64,000 nucleotides of DNA. Origin: Spizellomyces punctatus DAOM BR117. Its lineage: Eukaryota; Chytridiomycota; Chytridiomycetes; Spizellomycetales; Spizellomycetaceae. Under the pieces are notes generated by a model. That model had not been told where the DNA came from. It worked only from the letters and a program-made list of their open reading frames with translations, and did no database searches. Positions 10,616 through 21,315 of this stretch are shown here, piece by piece. Both the position numbers and the translations under genes were made by a program. The DNA is taken from assembly GCF_000182565.1 (NCBI RefSeq), contig NW_015971551.1, forward strand, positions 27,638 through 91,637. The letters run 5' to 3'. The stretch's first letter is position 1. Each line of letters starts with the position of its first letter.

Positions 10616-10633
10616 TGGTGGAGAAGCGCGACG
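10616..10633 (+). other. Candidate primer-binding site
   Basis: TGGTGGAGAAGCGCG begins directly after the 5' LTR terminal CA. Starting with TGG, the complement of a tRNA CCA end, it is in the position of a minus-strand primer site. The priming tRNA was not identified. Confidence 0.6.
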
Positions 10634-10770
10634 AACCGCCTTCCCCTCTCAAATTCAGCTGAAAACCTTATTCGGTTGTACCGAAACTCTTGCGCAAACC
10701 GAGATCCGCTCAGGTAGCTACTCGGAAACCTTTTCTCTCATTTCGGAGACAGAACTTCACGAAACCGAGA

Positions 10771-13700
10771 ATGATGCCGGTCGAACGCTCACCAACGCGA
10801 GGCCGCTCACCTGTGATCCAGACTCGTAGTCAGGGTCCTGCGGAGGACGTCGAAGTCCCTCCCGCAACACGCCCAAGGCGTTCAGGGACCACTTCCGTCG
10901 AACCGGAAGCCCCTAACTTGGCCACGATGGCCTCTGAAGTGGCAGCGTTAAAAGAAGACATTGCCCGCTCGACTGCTGCAACGCAGTTGGCAACTCAAAA
11001 CCTTATGGAACAGCTTCATAGGCTTTCCGAACGTCAGACAGTGGCGGATGAGCGCCTCGCACGAGCCTTAGAAGCCCTAGCGCATTGCCCGCTGCCTGAA
11101 CAACCTCCCATAGCACGAGCTACAAGAGAACGGTCCGCAACCCCGTGGGAAACGGCGGACACACCAAGGGAGCGTACCGAACCAAGTTTTTCAGGTGCGG
11201 TGCCTCCAATCCAAGTGCCAGCGGCCCTGTGGGCCAGCGACACCAAGGTCGATTCCTTGAAAGCAAAGGACGTACCCGAGTTTACGGGCAGAAGAAACCA
11301 AGACGTTGAAGAATGGCTTAACAAAGTCCAACTTCTTCAAAACATTAGTGCAACGTTGGATGCCAGGATGGTACAGCTCCTACCAGCCATGATAGCCGAG
11401 AAAACCCCTGCTGACGCTTGGTTTTACACTCTGGAAGCCCAGGAAACTCGCTCATGGACCTGGAAAAGGTGGAAAGAGGAACTGCTTCGAGAGTTCCGAG
11501 ATCCCCTAACCGAGTCCAAGCGCAAAACCGAATATGTGCGCTGCCATGCGAACCCCAAAGAATTTCGCAGCTTTCTCGCATTCATCGACCACAAAACTCA
11601 TCTCCGGCACCTCGCTTATGGCGACCGGGCAAACATAGAATGTCCCGCTGACCAGCATTTCGACCTAATAGTCGAACAATTGCCCAGCGACATCCAAATC
11701 ATGGTCAAATCCTGTAACGTCACAAATCTGACCAAATTAAAAGACTTCCTGCGCCTTTATTTCGGCTCTGATGACACCAGAAAACGAGACCCTTGCTACA
11801 GCGGTGCTGCAGAAGCTCAGAAGAAGTCACAAAAGACCAGAACCGACAAAGGCCCTAAGCAGACGGCTCCGCATAAAACCGGAAACCCCGAAAAGGGTCG
11901 CAATGGTCCTCAGAAGATGGTTCCGGACCCCAACAAGGAACCACCGGCACCCTGCAAATTCTGTCAGAAAAAGCATTGGAATGTTTTCTGCTGGCAGAAC
12001 CCGAACCGAAAAGATCCTGAAGATGGAAAGAAAGGACCATATGGAGCACCCATGCCCTCAGGTTGGAAACCCAAACAGGAATCGAAGAAGGCGTACATAG
12101 TGGAGCTGGACTCGACATCCGCTACCACCGAGACTCTTTTTTCGGCTTCGGAACTGGAAAGAACGGAAGCCACTAATCAAGGATTCCACACCATCGGGTT
12201 CTTTCATTCACCCAAGCACTCGGAATCAACAATTTTGATGACCGCACCTCTTTCCAAGGTCACGGTGACCAAGGAAGAGGACCCCCGCACGCCCACGCAG
12301 GGCTGGGACCGAGTCTGGGACAACATAGCCATCATCTGGGGCACCCCGCAAGTGGCTCTGATGATGGGCAACAACCCCCGCGCGCTCAGCTTCTTTGCCA
12401 AAGAACCGAAGCGAGGCGCCGGGCACCTCGGGAACGACCCCTATGCAGTCGCGTGGAGTTCCCACCACCTCTACATCGCTGCCGCAGCCGAAGCTGACAA
12501 GGATCGAATCCTGCGAAAGGTCCGAGAAGACGGTACCCCTCGTTTGATTCTCCTTGCCTGGATAAAGCTCGACGAGCGCGAGAAATTCTTGATGTGGAGC
12601 TCTGAAGATCCTGTTATCTTTGATGCGTACGCCAACCTGCAACTGGTGGCATTTCTCCTGACAGGCAATATCATTCGCTCAGACTATTATTATCATCGCG
12701 GAAACCCCAAATTTCGGCACGTTAAAGACCATCCACGTCTCCAAAGACACGAAGAGAGCGAACGGACGCATATAGTCATGCTGGCTATCGAACAAGTTGC
12801 TCGCCAGAATAAAACAACAAAACCACAAAACGACAAAACTAGAGAACACTTTGAGAGTGTGATCAAGGCTACGGAAGCAACAATTAACGACATCGCGCCC
12901 CATTTCGAGATCGCGGTGCCTTCTATCAACGCCTTCTACTCAGTAGATTTAGGCGATGTACTCAAAAGCCAGACTAAGACCCAAACGCAGCCTTGCTGGA
13001 CGCTAGCCGTCATCGCGCAGCTCTGGGCACCTGTGGTACTAGACACAGGGGCCTGCGAGTCTCTGATTTCCGACATGTACCAAGGCCTTCTGTTCTCCGA
13101 AACCGATTTGCAGGATGCGGAAACGATGGCTTTCAACGGCATTGGTGGACGTATCTCATCTACCAAGACAGTATGCCTCGAAACTTCCCTCAGAGGCCGT
13201 GGCGGAGAATACCTGACTTTCCGCGCCTACTTTCGGGTCATCGCGTACGGGAAACCTCTCATCATCCTAGCCAACGACGTTTTGGGACATTTGAAACTCC
13301 AAACCTTGGTTCAGGAACCCCCGTTACCCAGTTTCGCGGTGACGCTCAAGAATCCAGACATCCTTATCCCCTGCTCCATAACGGATGAGCTGGATACCGA
13401 TCACATGCGCGGCACGCCATACAAAACCAAGCAGGGTGAATTCATGAAGGATGTGTCAATGCCACGGCTGACCAAAGCCAAAGCTCAGAAGTCTAGATTA
13501 ACCATGTTAATCACGGGACAGACGCGCGTGGCAGCCCAAACTTTCCTCATCGAAAACCCTCTTGATGCCACCGCAGCTAGCACAACGGCCCCGTTAGGCC
13601 TCAAACTGTCCACCGCGACCCATAATTCGGTCGCGGACCCCGAAGAGAACATTTCCGAAGAAGAATGGCAGACACTTCGGAACAAATGGAACCTCAACTC

Positions 13701-13773
13701 TACAGAGAAGGCTCCAGGGGCCTTCGAAGCCCAATTAAAAGACGCGGAACATTTCCACGTCGATCTCAAATGA
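10771..13773 (+). CDS. Gag and aspartic protease region of the gypsy polyprotein
   Basis: From ATG 10771 about 1000 codons are open to TGA 13771-13773. The first part is a Gag with a helical capsid-like region; a retrotransposon-type gag domain is suggested by VEEWLNKVQLL and the TWKRWKEELLREF segment. It is followed by a basic region and a CCHC-like knuckle (CKFCQKKHWNVFC) near 11958. The aspartic protease active site is VVLDTGACESLISD near 13033. The same region occurs decayed and inverted at 37350-40342. The closing TGA is in the frame of the downstream RT; either it is a nonsense mutation, possibly from CGA, or it is normally read through. Gene symbols gag-pro would apply only informally. 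Confidence 0.9.
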   Translation: MMPVERSPTRGRSPVIQTRSQGPAEDVEVPPATRPRRSGTTSVEPEAPNLATMASEVAALKEDIARSTAATQLATQNLMEQLHRLSERQTVADERLARALEALAHCPLPEQPPIARATRERSATPWETADTPRERTEPSFSGAVPPIQVPAALWASDTKVDSLKAKDVPEFTGRRNQDVEEWLNKVQLLQNISATLDARMVQLLPAMIAEKTPADAWFYTLEAQETRSWTWKRWKEELLREFRDPLTESKRKTEYVRCHANPKEFRSFLAFIDHKTHLRHLAYGDRANIECPADQHFDLIVEQLPSDIQIMVKSCNVTNLTKLKDFLRLYFGSDDTRKRDPCYSGAAEAQKKSQKTRTDKGPKQTAPHKTGNPEKGRNGPQKMVPDPNKEPPAPCKFCQKKHWNVFCWQNPNRKDPEDGKKGPYGAPMPSGWKPKQESKKAYIVELDSTSATTETLFSASELERTEATNQGFHTIGFFHSPKHSESTILMTAPLSKVTVTKEEDPRTPTQGWDRVWDNIAIIWGTPQVALMMGNNPRALSFFAKEPKRGAGHLGNDPYAVAWSSHHLYIAAAAEADKDRILRKVREDGTPRLILLAWIKLDEREKFLMWSSEDPVIFDAYANLQLVAFLLTGNIIRSDYYYHRGNPKFRHVKDHPRLQRHEESERTHIVMLAIEQVARQNKTTKPQNDKTREHFESVIKATEATINDIAPHFEIAVPSINAFYSVDLGDVLKSQTKTQTQPCWTLAVIAQLWAPVVLDTGACESLISDMYQGLLFSETDLQDAETMAFNGIGGRISSTKTVCLETSLRGRGGEYLTFRAYFRVIAYGKPLIILANDVLGHLKLQTLVQEPPLPSFAVTLKNPDILIPCSITDELDTDHMRGTPYKTKQGEFMKDVSMPRLTKAKAQKSRLTMLITGQTRVAAQTFLIENPLDATAASTTAPLGLKLSTATHNSVADPEENISEEEWQTLRNKWNLNSTEKAPGAFEAQLKDAEHFHVDLK

Positions 13774-15513
13774 CCCAAACCCGTGGTCTGGGCCCTAATC
13801 AACATTCTACGACACTTCCATCAAGCCTTCAGCTATGAGGGTCATCTCATAGGGAACTACACCAAGATTCCTTATGCGCCTCGATTTATCTCGGCTCCGC
13901 CACCCCTTTCGAGGCCACGGTCGTACTCTCCGTTGGAGCGGACAGCCCTCGAGACGGAGCGAGACACCATGATGGGGCTTCAGAGGTGGAAACGAACCAC
14001 CGAAGTAACCTTCGCCAGTGATCCTGTTATTATTCGCTACGCAGACAAACCCCCGCGGGTAGCCTTCGACTATCGCCGAGCCAACGACTGCATGGCCTGG
14101 GATCCATATCCCTTTCCCATCATGCTCGACATCCTGAACTGGATCGTCGCAGTCCCATTCCGATACATATCGGGAGGTGACGCAAACAAAGGATTTTACC
14201 AAATCGCCATCACTGATACGTCGGTACGCAAATGGCTTGCGATCAGACTCCACAATGGCATCTACGAACCACTTTTCATGCCCTTCGGACCCAAGACTGC
14301 CCCCTTGCACTTCTGTCGGGTGATGGACGACACCTTGGGTCCCTCCAAATGGCGAAATATCAACAACTTCGTCGACGATATCCATACACGAGCGGAGACA
14401 GCCGCGGAAGCCCTAGATGCCATCGCGGACTGGCTCGACCGCTTTTCCAGGGCCAAACTCACCCTAAGACTCGACAAGTGTCAATGGCTCTTTCACCAGC
14501 TCATGGCCCTCGGTTTCGTTGCCTCTTCCCAGGGCCTCGCTACCGATCCAGACAAGGTCGCAACCATAGTCGATTGGCCACGACCTAAATTTATTGGTGA
14601 CCTATGGTCCTTCATGGGTCTCCTTGGGTTCTATGCCCAATTCATCCCTCGCTACGCAGAACTCGTCCGACCCCTGCAAGACGCTATCCAAGAGGGCGTT
14701 CGTGAATACCGAGACCTTAAAAAGGGTCGCGCTGACCCAAGGAAAGGAGCTGAAAAGCTCAATTCACCGTCCATGCTTGACACGGCAGTGGCCCCAACAA
14801 TCACAGCAACCGGAGCCCGATTTGAGGTTTTGCAACATCTTAAATCTAGCTCCTCAGACCTACCGGCAGTCAATCTATGCCAATCATCGCTGGCCGACTT
14901 GCCCATTGACCCCTTTTGTGTCAGACGCCTTGCTCGCAAGCGCCCCGACCAAGGTCTGCGCAGATTTGTCGTGAAGCGTGAAGTTTCATGGACCGACTCC
15001 CGAAACTCTGCCTTCGCAGCCGCCAAGCAGGCTCTGACAACAGCTCCAGTGCTTGCGGCACCCAGAAAAGGGTTCCCCTACACCCTTCACAGTGACGCTT
15101 CCTACACAGCGTTTAATGTCACGCTCGAACAGTTACAGCCGGATGCTTCTAAACGCCCGCTGTGCTACCATTCCCGAGGCACCACCACCTCGGAAAAGAA
15201 GGCCCCACCTGTCGAACTCGAGGCCGGATGCCTCATTTGGGGCCTCGGAAAACTCTGCCCATACCTCGAAGGCCTGCCTTTCACGGTCATTACCGATCAC
15301 CGAGCTCTTTTGTGGCTCGCCAAATACAAAGGCGAGAACCGAAAGCTCCTCCGCTGGGCCCTCGATCTTAGTTACTGGTCCGAATGGATGACAATCGTAC
15401 ACAAACCAGGACGCTTCCACATAGTCGCTGATACACTTTCGCGGCTACTTGGCGCGGAAACTCTTCTTTGCTCTACCGCGACCGAAATATGGGTGTCGGA
15501 ACGCAAAGGATGA
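13774..15513 (+). CDS. Reverse transcriptase and RNase H region of the gypsy polyprotein
   Basis: The frame of the upstream Gag-protease continues after the TGA at 13771. The RT palm is seen as VAFDYRRANDC, then GGDANKGFYQI in place of the usual DLKSGYHQI, then PFGPKTAPLHFCRVMD, and the catalytic motif FVDDI near 14367. The connection is followed by RNase H with LHSDASYTAFNVTLEQ near 15085 and ITDHRALLWLAKYK near 15290, ending VADTLSRL. The frame closes at TGA 15511-15513 and again stays open beyond it. The order RT-RH-IN places the element in Ty3/gypsy. Both TGAs argue that this copy is defective unless stop codons are suppressed. Confidence 0.9.
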   Translation, partial: PKPVVWALINILRHFHQAFSYEGHLIGNYTKIPYAPRFISAPPPLSRPRSYSPLERTALETERDTMMGLQRWKRTTEVTFASDPVIIRYADKPPRVAFDYRRANDCMAWDPYPFPIMLDILNWIVAVPFRYISGGDANKGFYQIAITDTSVRKWLAIRLHNGIYEPLFMPFGPKTAPLHFCRVMDDTLGPSKWRNINNFVDDIHTRAETAAEALDAIADWLDRFSRAKLTLRLDKCQWLFHQLMALGFVASSQGLATDPDKVATIVDWPRPKFIGDLWSFMGLLGFYAQFIPRYAELVRPLQDAIQEGVREYRDLKKGRADPRKGAEKLNSPSMLDTAVAPTITATGARFEVLQHLKSSSSDLPAVNLCQSSLADLPIDPFCVRRLARKRPDQGLRRFVVKREVSWTDSRNSAFAAAKQALTTAPVLAAPRKGFPYTLHSDASYTAFNVTLEQLQPDASKRPLCYHSRGTTTSEKKAPPVELEAGCLIWGLGKLCPYLEGLPFTVITDHRALLWLAKYKGENRKLLRWALDLSYWSEWMTIVHKPGRFHIVADTLSRLLGAETLLCSTATEIWVSERKG

Positions 15514-18027
15514 CGGCCGCGCACCCCGCCAGCCAGTCCCGCACCCTCCTCAACACTGGCAGATGCCATCTTTCGTTTGGCGTTACAGCCCGCACTCATC
15601 ACCGCCATCCGCGCTGGCCTCACCGGCCCGCTCCACCCCATCGCCCAACAGGCCCGCACCCTTCTATGGGAGACCAGCCCCGACACGTACACTACCGCCG
15701 ACACACACTTTCTTCAGGACTGGCAACGTGCAGATAACCTGCTGTGGCACCGTTTTTCAGTCTCCGAAGACCTTTGGCGCCTTTACGTGCCCCCTGCTTG
15801 CACCCCTGAGGTGCGCAAGCTTTTTCACGAGGGGGGAGGACACTTCGGATTCGAAAGAACCTACGCTAGAGCTGCAGCGCAAGTCTGGTGGCCGAAAATG
15901 GCACAAGATTTCAGAAAACACTGCGCAGGATGTGAAACCTGTCAACGCTCAAAAAGGGTACCGCAACTGATTCCGGGGTTGCTGAAACCCATACCACCAG
16001 CTCCGGGACGCTGGACAGTCATCACGACTGACTTCGTAACCAAGCTCCCACTTACTTCCAGAGGGTACGACGCCTTTTGGTTAATAGCATGTAAATGCTC
16101 AAAGAGGATCCACGTATGGCCCCTCAAGAGCACTGCGACAGCTATTCAGGTCACGGAACTCTTTATAGAGCGCTACGTCCCATTGCACGGCATCCCGGAG
16201 ACCATTATCTCGGACCGCGACTCCAAATTTACGAGTCGATTTTGGCAGGAGGTCTGCAAAAACCTAAAGATTAATCAAGAGCTCACCACAGCCTACCACC
16301 CTCAAGGTGATGGACAATCAGAAAGAGACAACGCAACGGTCTTGCAGGTCCTTACCACAATGGTCAACACCCGATTAGACGACTGGGACACCTTTCTTCT
16401 GGTTGCGGAATTCATTATCAACGATACAGTACACGAGGCGACAAAAATGACGCGATTCAGAATGGACCTAGGCTATGAGCCCCACAATCCACTGGCAGAC
16501 ATCGTCGAAAGGCCGTCGGAAACCAGAAATGCAGATGCGGAAGAGCTCTGTAAACACCTCGGCGACCTAAACATCCTTATCCGAGATCTGATGATCGAAG
16601 CCCAGGATTCGCAGAAAAGATATTACGATTTATCGCGACGACATTTGGAGTTCCGGAGAGGAGATAAGGTGCTTCTGAGCACGAAAAACCTAGCAGGGTA
16701 TGAGTCCAAGATCGCTCCGAAATGGCTGGGACCAGTCACGGTGACCGACTGTAACCCTCTCCGTGACAACTACGAGTTAAAACTGCCAGACAAGATGAGA
16801 CGACTTCATCCATGGTTTCACATATCGAAATTACGTCCATACCAGAAGCCTGTCGACGCCGAAACTGAGGAAAAGGTCACGGAAGCACAAGCGGAGGATT
16901 CCGATGCTTCAGATGGTGAGTTTGAAGTGGAAGCGATAGTAGACCATCGAACCAGGCGCGGAAAACGTCAATTTCGAATACGTTGGTCCGGATACCCACC
17001 CCATGAGGATACCTGGGAACCAGAGGAAGCCCTAACAGAGGCTTCCAAAGCCTTAGAAGAGTACTGGAGATCCAGAGCTCCCACTAGCGCGCTAGTAGAG
17101 GACTCTTTGGTAGTCAGCCTTGCAGGCGACACCCCGGAAGATACGGCTTATGCTTCCGACCACCAATGCTTCGCGGTTTATCCGGACGATAGCTCACGTG
17201 ATAATCACGCCCTCTCACCAGAAAGAAAACCAGTTTTGCGTGGCTTACCTCACCAGTCGAGAACGCCACACCAAGCCTCCCGATCACGCTTACGCGCGTC
17301 CAAGCTGTCAAAATCAGCCGGCGACGACCTTAAAAGGACGCCCCTGCACGCTCCCCCTCTTTTTTCTTCTTCAACCGCCCACGACCTACTTCCCTTACAC
17401 ACTCACTCTGCTTTGCAAACCCCTTCTATTGACACCGAAACTAAAACTTCCATTTCTAACACAATGAACACCGATCTCAGAGGACAAGCAGGAGTGAGCG
17501 TACCCTCCACGTACATGTCCGGCTACCCTTGGGAGGAAGACTCGGGCGACTTCGAGGCCGAGGGCGTGCTGGATCGCCTTGGGGTTGCGATCGCTACCTG
17601 GGTTCACTCCTGGGTTCATCAGCTTCAGACCAACCCCAACGCGCCGCTGCAGACTCCAGGGCATGAGTTTTGGCTGGGAGTCGACGCTCCGAAACCTTAC
17701 GCAGTGGGCCAGCCCCTCACAAACCACATCGCGGACCCCTACAGCAAGGCCACCGATGGTGGTGAAGCAGCAGTCGGAATAGTTGCCGATGCGAAAAAAC
17801 CCGGAAAAAGAGGGCGCCCAGCTCCGTGCGCCGCTTGGCTCGACCGCGGGGTTCCCCAACACGAGGCGGGAAGCCGAAAAACGGCTCCGTTCACCGATTG
17901 GCCGAACGACGACGCCCACGAGTTTGCGTCCGCCGTCATTGAAGCAGCTAGGACGGTGCTCCTAAGGACGGCGAACGCAGCGGAAGCCTCTGCAAGGCTC
18001 ACCAGACCCCGACATCACGAGCACGCG
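15514..18027 (+). CDS. Integrase, chromodomain and C-terminal extension of the gypsy polyprotein (5' part)
   Basis: Continuing in the same frame after TGA 15511, a zinc-binding N-terminal integrase region ends in CAGCETCQRSK near 15926. The D,D-35-E core follows: TTDFVTKL, then ISDRDSKFTSRFW, then AYHPQGDGQSERDN. The GPY-like region (KWLGPVTVTDCNP) and a chromodomain near 16915-17085 (VEAIVDHRTRRGK, IRWSGYPPHEDTWEPEE) identify a chromovirus, whose integrase is thought to be guided by chromatin marks. About 315 further codons without a recognised domain lead to the insertion point of element B at 18027. The frame resumes at 33219 and ends at TAA 33438-33440. Confidence 0.9.
18022..18027. repeat. 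Target-site duplication of element B, left copy (CACGCG)
   Basis: The six bases directly before the left inverted repeat equal 33213-33218 directly after the right repeat. Six base pairs is the duplication length expected for Polinton/Maverick integrases. Confidence 0.95.
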
Positions 18028-18322
18028 TGCTGCAAGTGGTCACAGAATGGCGAAGAACGGAAGCTCTTGCTACATGTTCTCCCTACATAGCATTTTTATG
18101 AGAAAAGAGGGGGGACACAAAATACACTCCATGATTTTTGGGAAAAAGCTGTATAAATTTGGTTCAATTGATGAAAAAGATAGAACTAAATAGAAATATG
18201 CATCTGTTTAAATGGCCTCGTTGGTTTCCTGCTGAAAAACTGGTTGCATATTTCATGTAGGCAACTCAGGCGTCAGAACTCATCCCATCTCAACATTACC
18301 TTCGAGGCATACCAGCCGGGAT
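18028..18322 (+). repeat. Left terminal inverted repeat of element B
   Basis: This 295-bp segment matches the reverse complement of 32918-33212 with two differences, both CpG transitions. Weaker similarity continues inward to about 18373 after a replaced hairpin segment (18323-18350). Confidence 0.97.
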
Positions 18323-18346
18323 CCTCATGTCCGTTCTTCAAACGGA

Positions 18347-19477
18347 CTACATCTGCGCCGGCATCTTCCGCCGCGGGATTTCTATGTGCGAAAATGTACC
18401 CTTCGGATGAACTTTTAACTTTTTCTGCTGCGCACGAGTACGAGCGGGCTGGATTCGGACAGGTATCAAGTCTTCAAGTTCTCTTGCTGCCTGCTTTTGC
18501 AAACGATCCCTTTTTTGTAATGCGGCTGCAACTTTGATTGTAACTGGTTCCTCGGTTTTGATGAGTTCATTATAGTTGAAAATTCGATCGGGAATCCCCT
18601 CTACCACATATCTATATGACCGCAGTTTGTCGAATGGTTTAATGACTTTCCCAATCTGATAAACATTGCTAGAGAAATTTTCTCGATGTGCCTTTTTGAA
18701 CACATTGCCTTCATGTTTGACACGAACATGATCACCGATGGAGAATATTTCAGGTTCTTTCTGATGCATCTTCTCCCAGTATCTTTCCAAGTTTATCAAT
18801 GCCTTATACGGTTTCTCGATTGCTTCATGGGGAGACATCCCAATACCGCGATGTTCTCGCCTGTTAATCATTGATACAAGTTCATTGAGAAAATCCAGCC
18901 ACCGCTTGTCGCCTTTATGAGTAAGAACTCGACCGATGGCTGACTTTACCGTTTTGATCATTCGTTCTGCTTCAAAGGCCATGTATATGATACGATGTTC
19001 TATTGCATAATCCCTCATGAGATCTTTGAATCCCCCTGACATGTATGCTCCACCAGTGTCAGTAACGATTTTGTTGGGTCTCATTTTATAAGTCTTTAGC
19101 GAACGATCGAGAATATATCGCATTGCGGAACATACGGAAGTCTCGTCCAATTTCTTCAATGGTTGTGTAAATACCATCTTTGAAAACTTGTCCACGCATA
19201 CCAAAATATGAGAACATCCTTTATTCTGACGAGGGTAAGCGTCCGATCCTAAAGCGAGACAATCGCTTTCCCAAACATCAAATGGTGCATATGTACGCTG
19301 AACGTTCAGGTTCAGCCTCTTCTTTTTTCGATGTATTTGATGAGTACGTTCTTTCTCCAGAAATGACTTTATGTCTTTCAAGGACAAGTCTGTCCCTTGT
19401 CTCTTCAGCATATTCTTCAAGCCGGATGCTCCTACCGGAGCTCCAGGCGTGTAATACAACTTCCGGAGTTCCTCCAT
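18347..19477 (-). CDS. Polinton-type retroviral-like (rve) integrase
   Basis: The 376-residue protein has an N-terminal helical region (LKNMLKRQGTDLSLKDIKSF) followed by the rve core: WESDCLAL (first Asp), IVTDTGGAYMSGGF (second Asp) and AFEAERMIKTVKSAI (Glu). A C-terminal SH3-like region contains IFSIGDHVRVKHEGNVFKK and NVYQIGKVI, a combination characteristic of Polinton/Maverick integrases. It would insert linear viral DNA into host chromatin with a 6-bp stagger, in agreement with the flanking CACGCG. It is the leftmost gene, transcribed inward-to-outward toward the left repeat; its 3' end falls in the imperfect extension of that repeat. The frame is intact. Confidence 0.93.
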   Translation of the reverse strand: MEELRKLYYTPGAPVGASGLKNMLKRQGTDLSLKDIKSFLEKERTHQIHRKKKRLNLNVQRTYAPFDVWESDCLALGSDAYPRQNKGCSHILVCVDKFSKMVFTQPLKKLDETSVCSAMRYILDRSLKTYKMRPNKIVTDTGGAYMSGGFKDLMRDYAIEHRIIYMAFEAERMIKTVKSAIGRVLTHKGDKRWLDFLNELVSMINRREHRGIGMSPHEAIEKPYKALINLERYWEKMHQKEPEIFSIGDHVRVKHEGNVFKKAHRENFSSNVYQIGKVIKPFDKLRSYRYVVEGIPDRIFNYNELIKTEEPVTIKVAAALQKRDRLQKQAARELEDLIPVRIQPARTRAQQKKLKVHPKGTFSHIEIPRRKMPAQM

Positions 19478-19582
19478 ATTTGTATGTAACGCTTAATTTA
19501 TTTCATATAGAATTGTTTTACAGCATCGTTCGTTCTTTTTTGTTTTCGTCTATTCTCTGAAATGTCTAATGGTGCAAGATTT

Positions 19583-19684
19583 TCATAGTGATTTGATCCG
19601 CCTGTTTCTTGCACGAGCAGCCGCTCTAAGTCCTTTATTCGGCATGGCCGATACGTTGACGAGTTTTCGATGTGTTTTTGTCAT
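19583..19684 (-). CDS. Possible tiny basic protein
   Basis: In the 269-base gap between integrase and capsid genes a 33-residue frame begins MTKTHRKLVNVSAMPNK, with about a third Lys/Arg. Size and charge recall small viral core peptides, but so short a frame may be chance. Nothing else is recognised in this gap. Confidence 0.25.
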   Translation of the reverse strand: MTKTHRKLVNVSAMPNKGLRAAARARNRRIKSL

Positions 19685-19746
19685 ATTCTTCTTGAGGCTT
19701 ACCTAACCAAAGCTTAGAAAAAATCATCGTGGTTCCTGTTGTTGAA

Positions 19747-21135
19747 CTATGCTGGTAACAAGCGAACACCATCACGGTCGATGCGCATCTCATGGTCAGT
19801 TGTCCAGAAAACATGGAATGTCTTGTCCTTGAATGTCTGAATATAATCAGGGTTAGCCGTAGTACCATCCGCTAGAGTAGGGCTTGGAAAATCGGCTACT
19901 TCCGGAGGGTTGGGATATTGACTCACATTGATGAGAATATGCCCATCGGCTAGAGTATTCAAACCACCGCCGATCATATCTGGACTTTGCTTGAAATTTT
20001 GCCTCCATGACCAATGCTGTATCTTTTTGCCTGCTAGTGCCCATCCTTCCAAATCGGACATAGTGGGGGCAAATCGCACATCATTGAAATCTTTATTACG
20101 TTGGCTTAATGCATACATTTCAGGATCTACAGTAGGTATAATATTAGTACCAGCACGAGCGGAACCGTTGGCAATCGCTTTTCCCTCAGGGAACCGCTGC
20201 GTACCCACCTGGATACTAACTGTTCTAATCCCAGCATCTTCACTGAAATTCAATTTGTCTACATCAGTTCGAACATTGTCAGTTGTCACCAACATCAATG
20301 ACGAAACAGAGGACTGCTCACCAGTCACAAGTGACAATTGCTGTACGCGACTGGCTTGCCCAGCAAACTCCTGACTCCACACAACTTGCATGGGGATGGT
20401 CAAGTATTCGTTGCTCTCCATTAGGCTAAGGATCTTGTTGTAGTATTCGGGTATGGGCTCGGCGAACTGGCAAATGAGTTCGTTCTGGACAATCTTGAAT
20501 GAATCTATTCCTGTGGATGTGGGGAAAATTTTGGCAAGTTCACTCTCTGCGGTCATCTCGACCTGGACACCACCTTTGACAAGACAGAGAGGGAAAGCCA
20601 CTTCATTTTGAAAGAATGACAGCGATGAGCCAGTGACAGTGTATGCCCTGTTTTTAGCAACCACTGCTGAACAGTCGTTAGCCACATCACTCGAATAATA
20701 TTCACATTGCCCAAGATGTTGTTTGGTTTCCCACGATGTTAGAGCGTTTTCATGTGCGGTGAACAAATTATAATCATTGAGATCTTCGATGATCCTTCCA
20801 TTAATAAGAACACTTTGGCGTTTCCATACAGCATCTGTTCCTGATTGACATAGCCTGTGGGTTGCAGTGGCAGAAACGATTTCCTGTCTATTTGCATCAA
20901 GCCCTACGACACGATATTTATGTAAGGTTTCATTCACAAGCCAAAAATGCTTGTCATCGGCTATTTTAAAAGTGATTTTGCTGCCAAAGTTACAGTCACC
21001 CGATCCGTTGGTAGGCTCGAAGCGAACCTGACTAGATGGCTGAAAATTCAGCACAACCCCGTTCTTGGCATTGCGCTTATACGTAAAGACGTTTGGGACT
21101 CGTCGAACCTCAGTTACCTGAATTCCTGAAGACAT
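19747..21135 (-). CDS. Putative double-jelly-roll major capsid protein of element B
   Basis: The 462-residue protein begins MSSGIQVTEVRRVPNVFTY. A strand-rich N-terminal part contains FGSKITFKIADDKHFW, then a segment SVLINGRIIEDLNDYNLFTA that fits the loop after the first sheet of Polinton-like capsid proteins, then SFFQNEVAFPLCLVKGGVQVEM, as in the hydrophobic strands closing jelly roll one. The second half is strand-rich and ends HVFWTTDHEMRIDRDGVRLL. There is no signal or membrane segment. Placement beside the packaging ATPase and penton gene is the usual morphogenesis block. It starts at 21135, and a T tract lies about 30 bases upstream on the coding strand. The fold call is by pattern and context. 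Confidence 0.7.
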   Translation of the reverse strand: MSSGIQVTEVRRVPNVFTYKRNAKNGVVLNFQPSSQVRFEPTNGSGDCNFGSKITFKIADDKHFWLVNETLHKYRVVGLDANRQEIVSATATHRLCQSGTDAVWKRQSVLINGRIIEDLNDYNLFTAHENALTSWETKQHLGQCEYYSSDVANDCSAVVAKNRAYTVTGSSLSFFQNEVAFPLCLVKGGVQVEMTAESELAKIFPTSTGIDSFKIVQNELICQFAEPIPEYYNKILSLMESNEYLTIPMQVVWSQEFAGQASRVQQLSLVTGEQSSVSSLMLVTTDNVRTDVDKLNFSEDAGIRTVSIQVGTQRFPEGKAIANGSARAGTNIIPTVDPEMYALSQRNKDFNDVRFAPTMSDLEGWALAGKKIQHWSWRQNFKQSPDMIGGGLNTLADGHILINVSQYPNPPEVADFPSPTLADGTTANPDYIQTFKDKTFHVFWTTDHEMRIDRDGVRLLPA

Positions 21136-21169
21136 TGTGGTTTAACTTACACATCTAGAAAAAAAAAAC

Positions 21170-21192
21170 GTCACTTTTTAAGAAAAAGTGAC
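21170..21192. terminator. Hairpin (10-bp stem) between ATPase and capsid genes
   Basis: GTCACTTTTT and AAAAAGTGAC pair around a three-base loop. It lies 124 bases beyond the ATPase stop and 35 bases before the capsid start on the minus strand. It could end or process the ATPase transcript, as hairpins do in mimiviruses and virophages; the function is inferred. Confidence 0.45.
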
Positions 21193-21315
21193 ATCAAAAA
21201 TTGTGCCTTTCGGAAAGGAGTTTGCTGTCCTAAATAGCCTGAACTCAGTCGGTGTAGCTTAACAAGTTACAATGGTTGTCAAAGCGAGGGGGTCAAAGGG
21301 GGACAGCCTATCCCC

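Noticed and set aside
376-15513. Alternative genetic code with TGA as tryptophan
   Set aside because: Trp in both fibers, the capsids and host genes is encoded by TGG, and host frames end with TGA; nonsense decay or readthrough explains the stops better.
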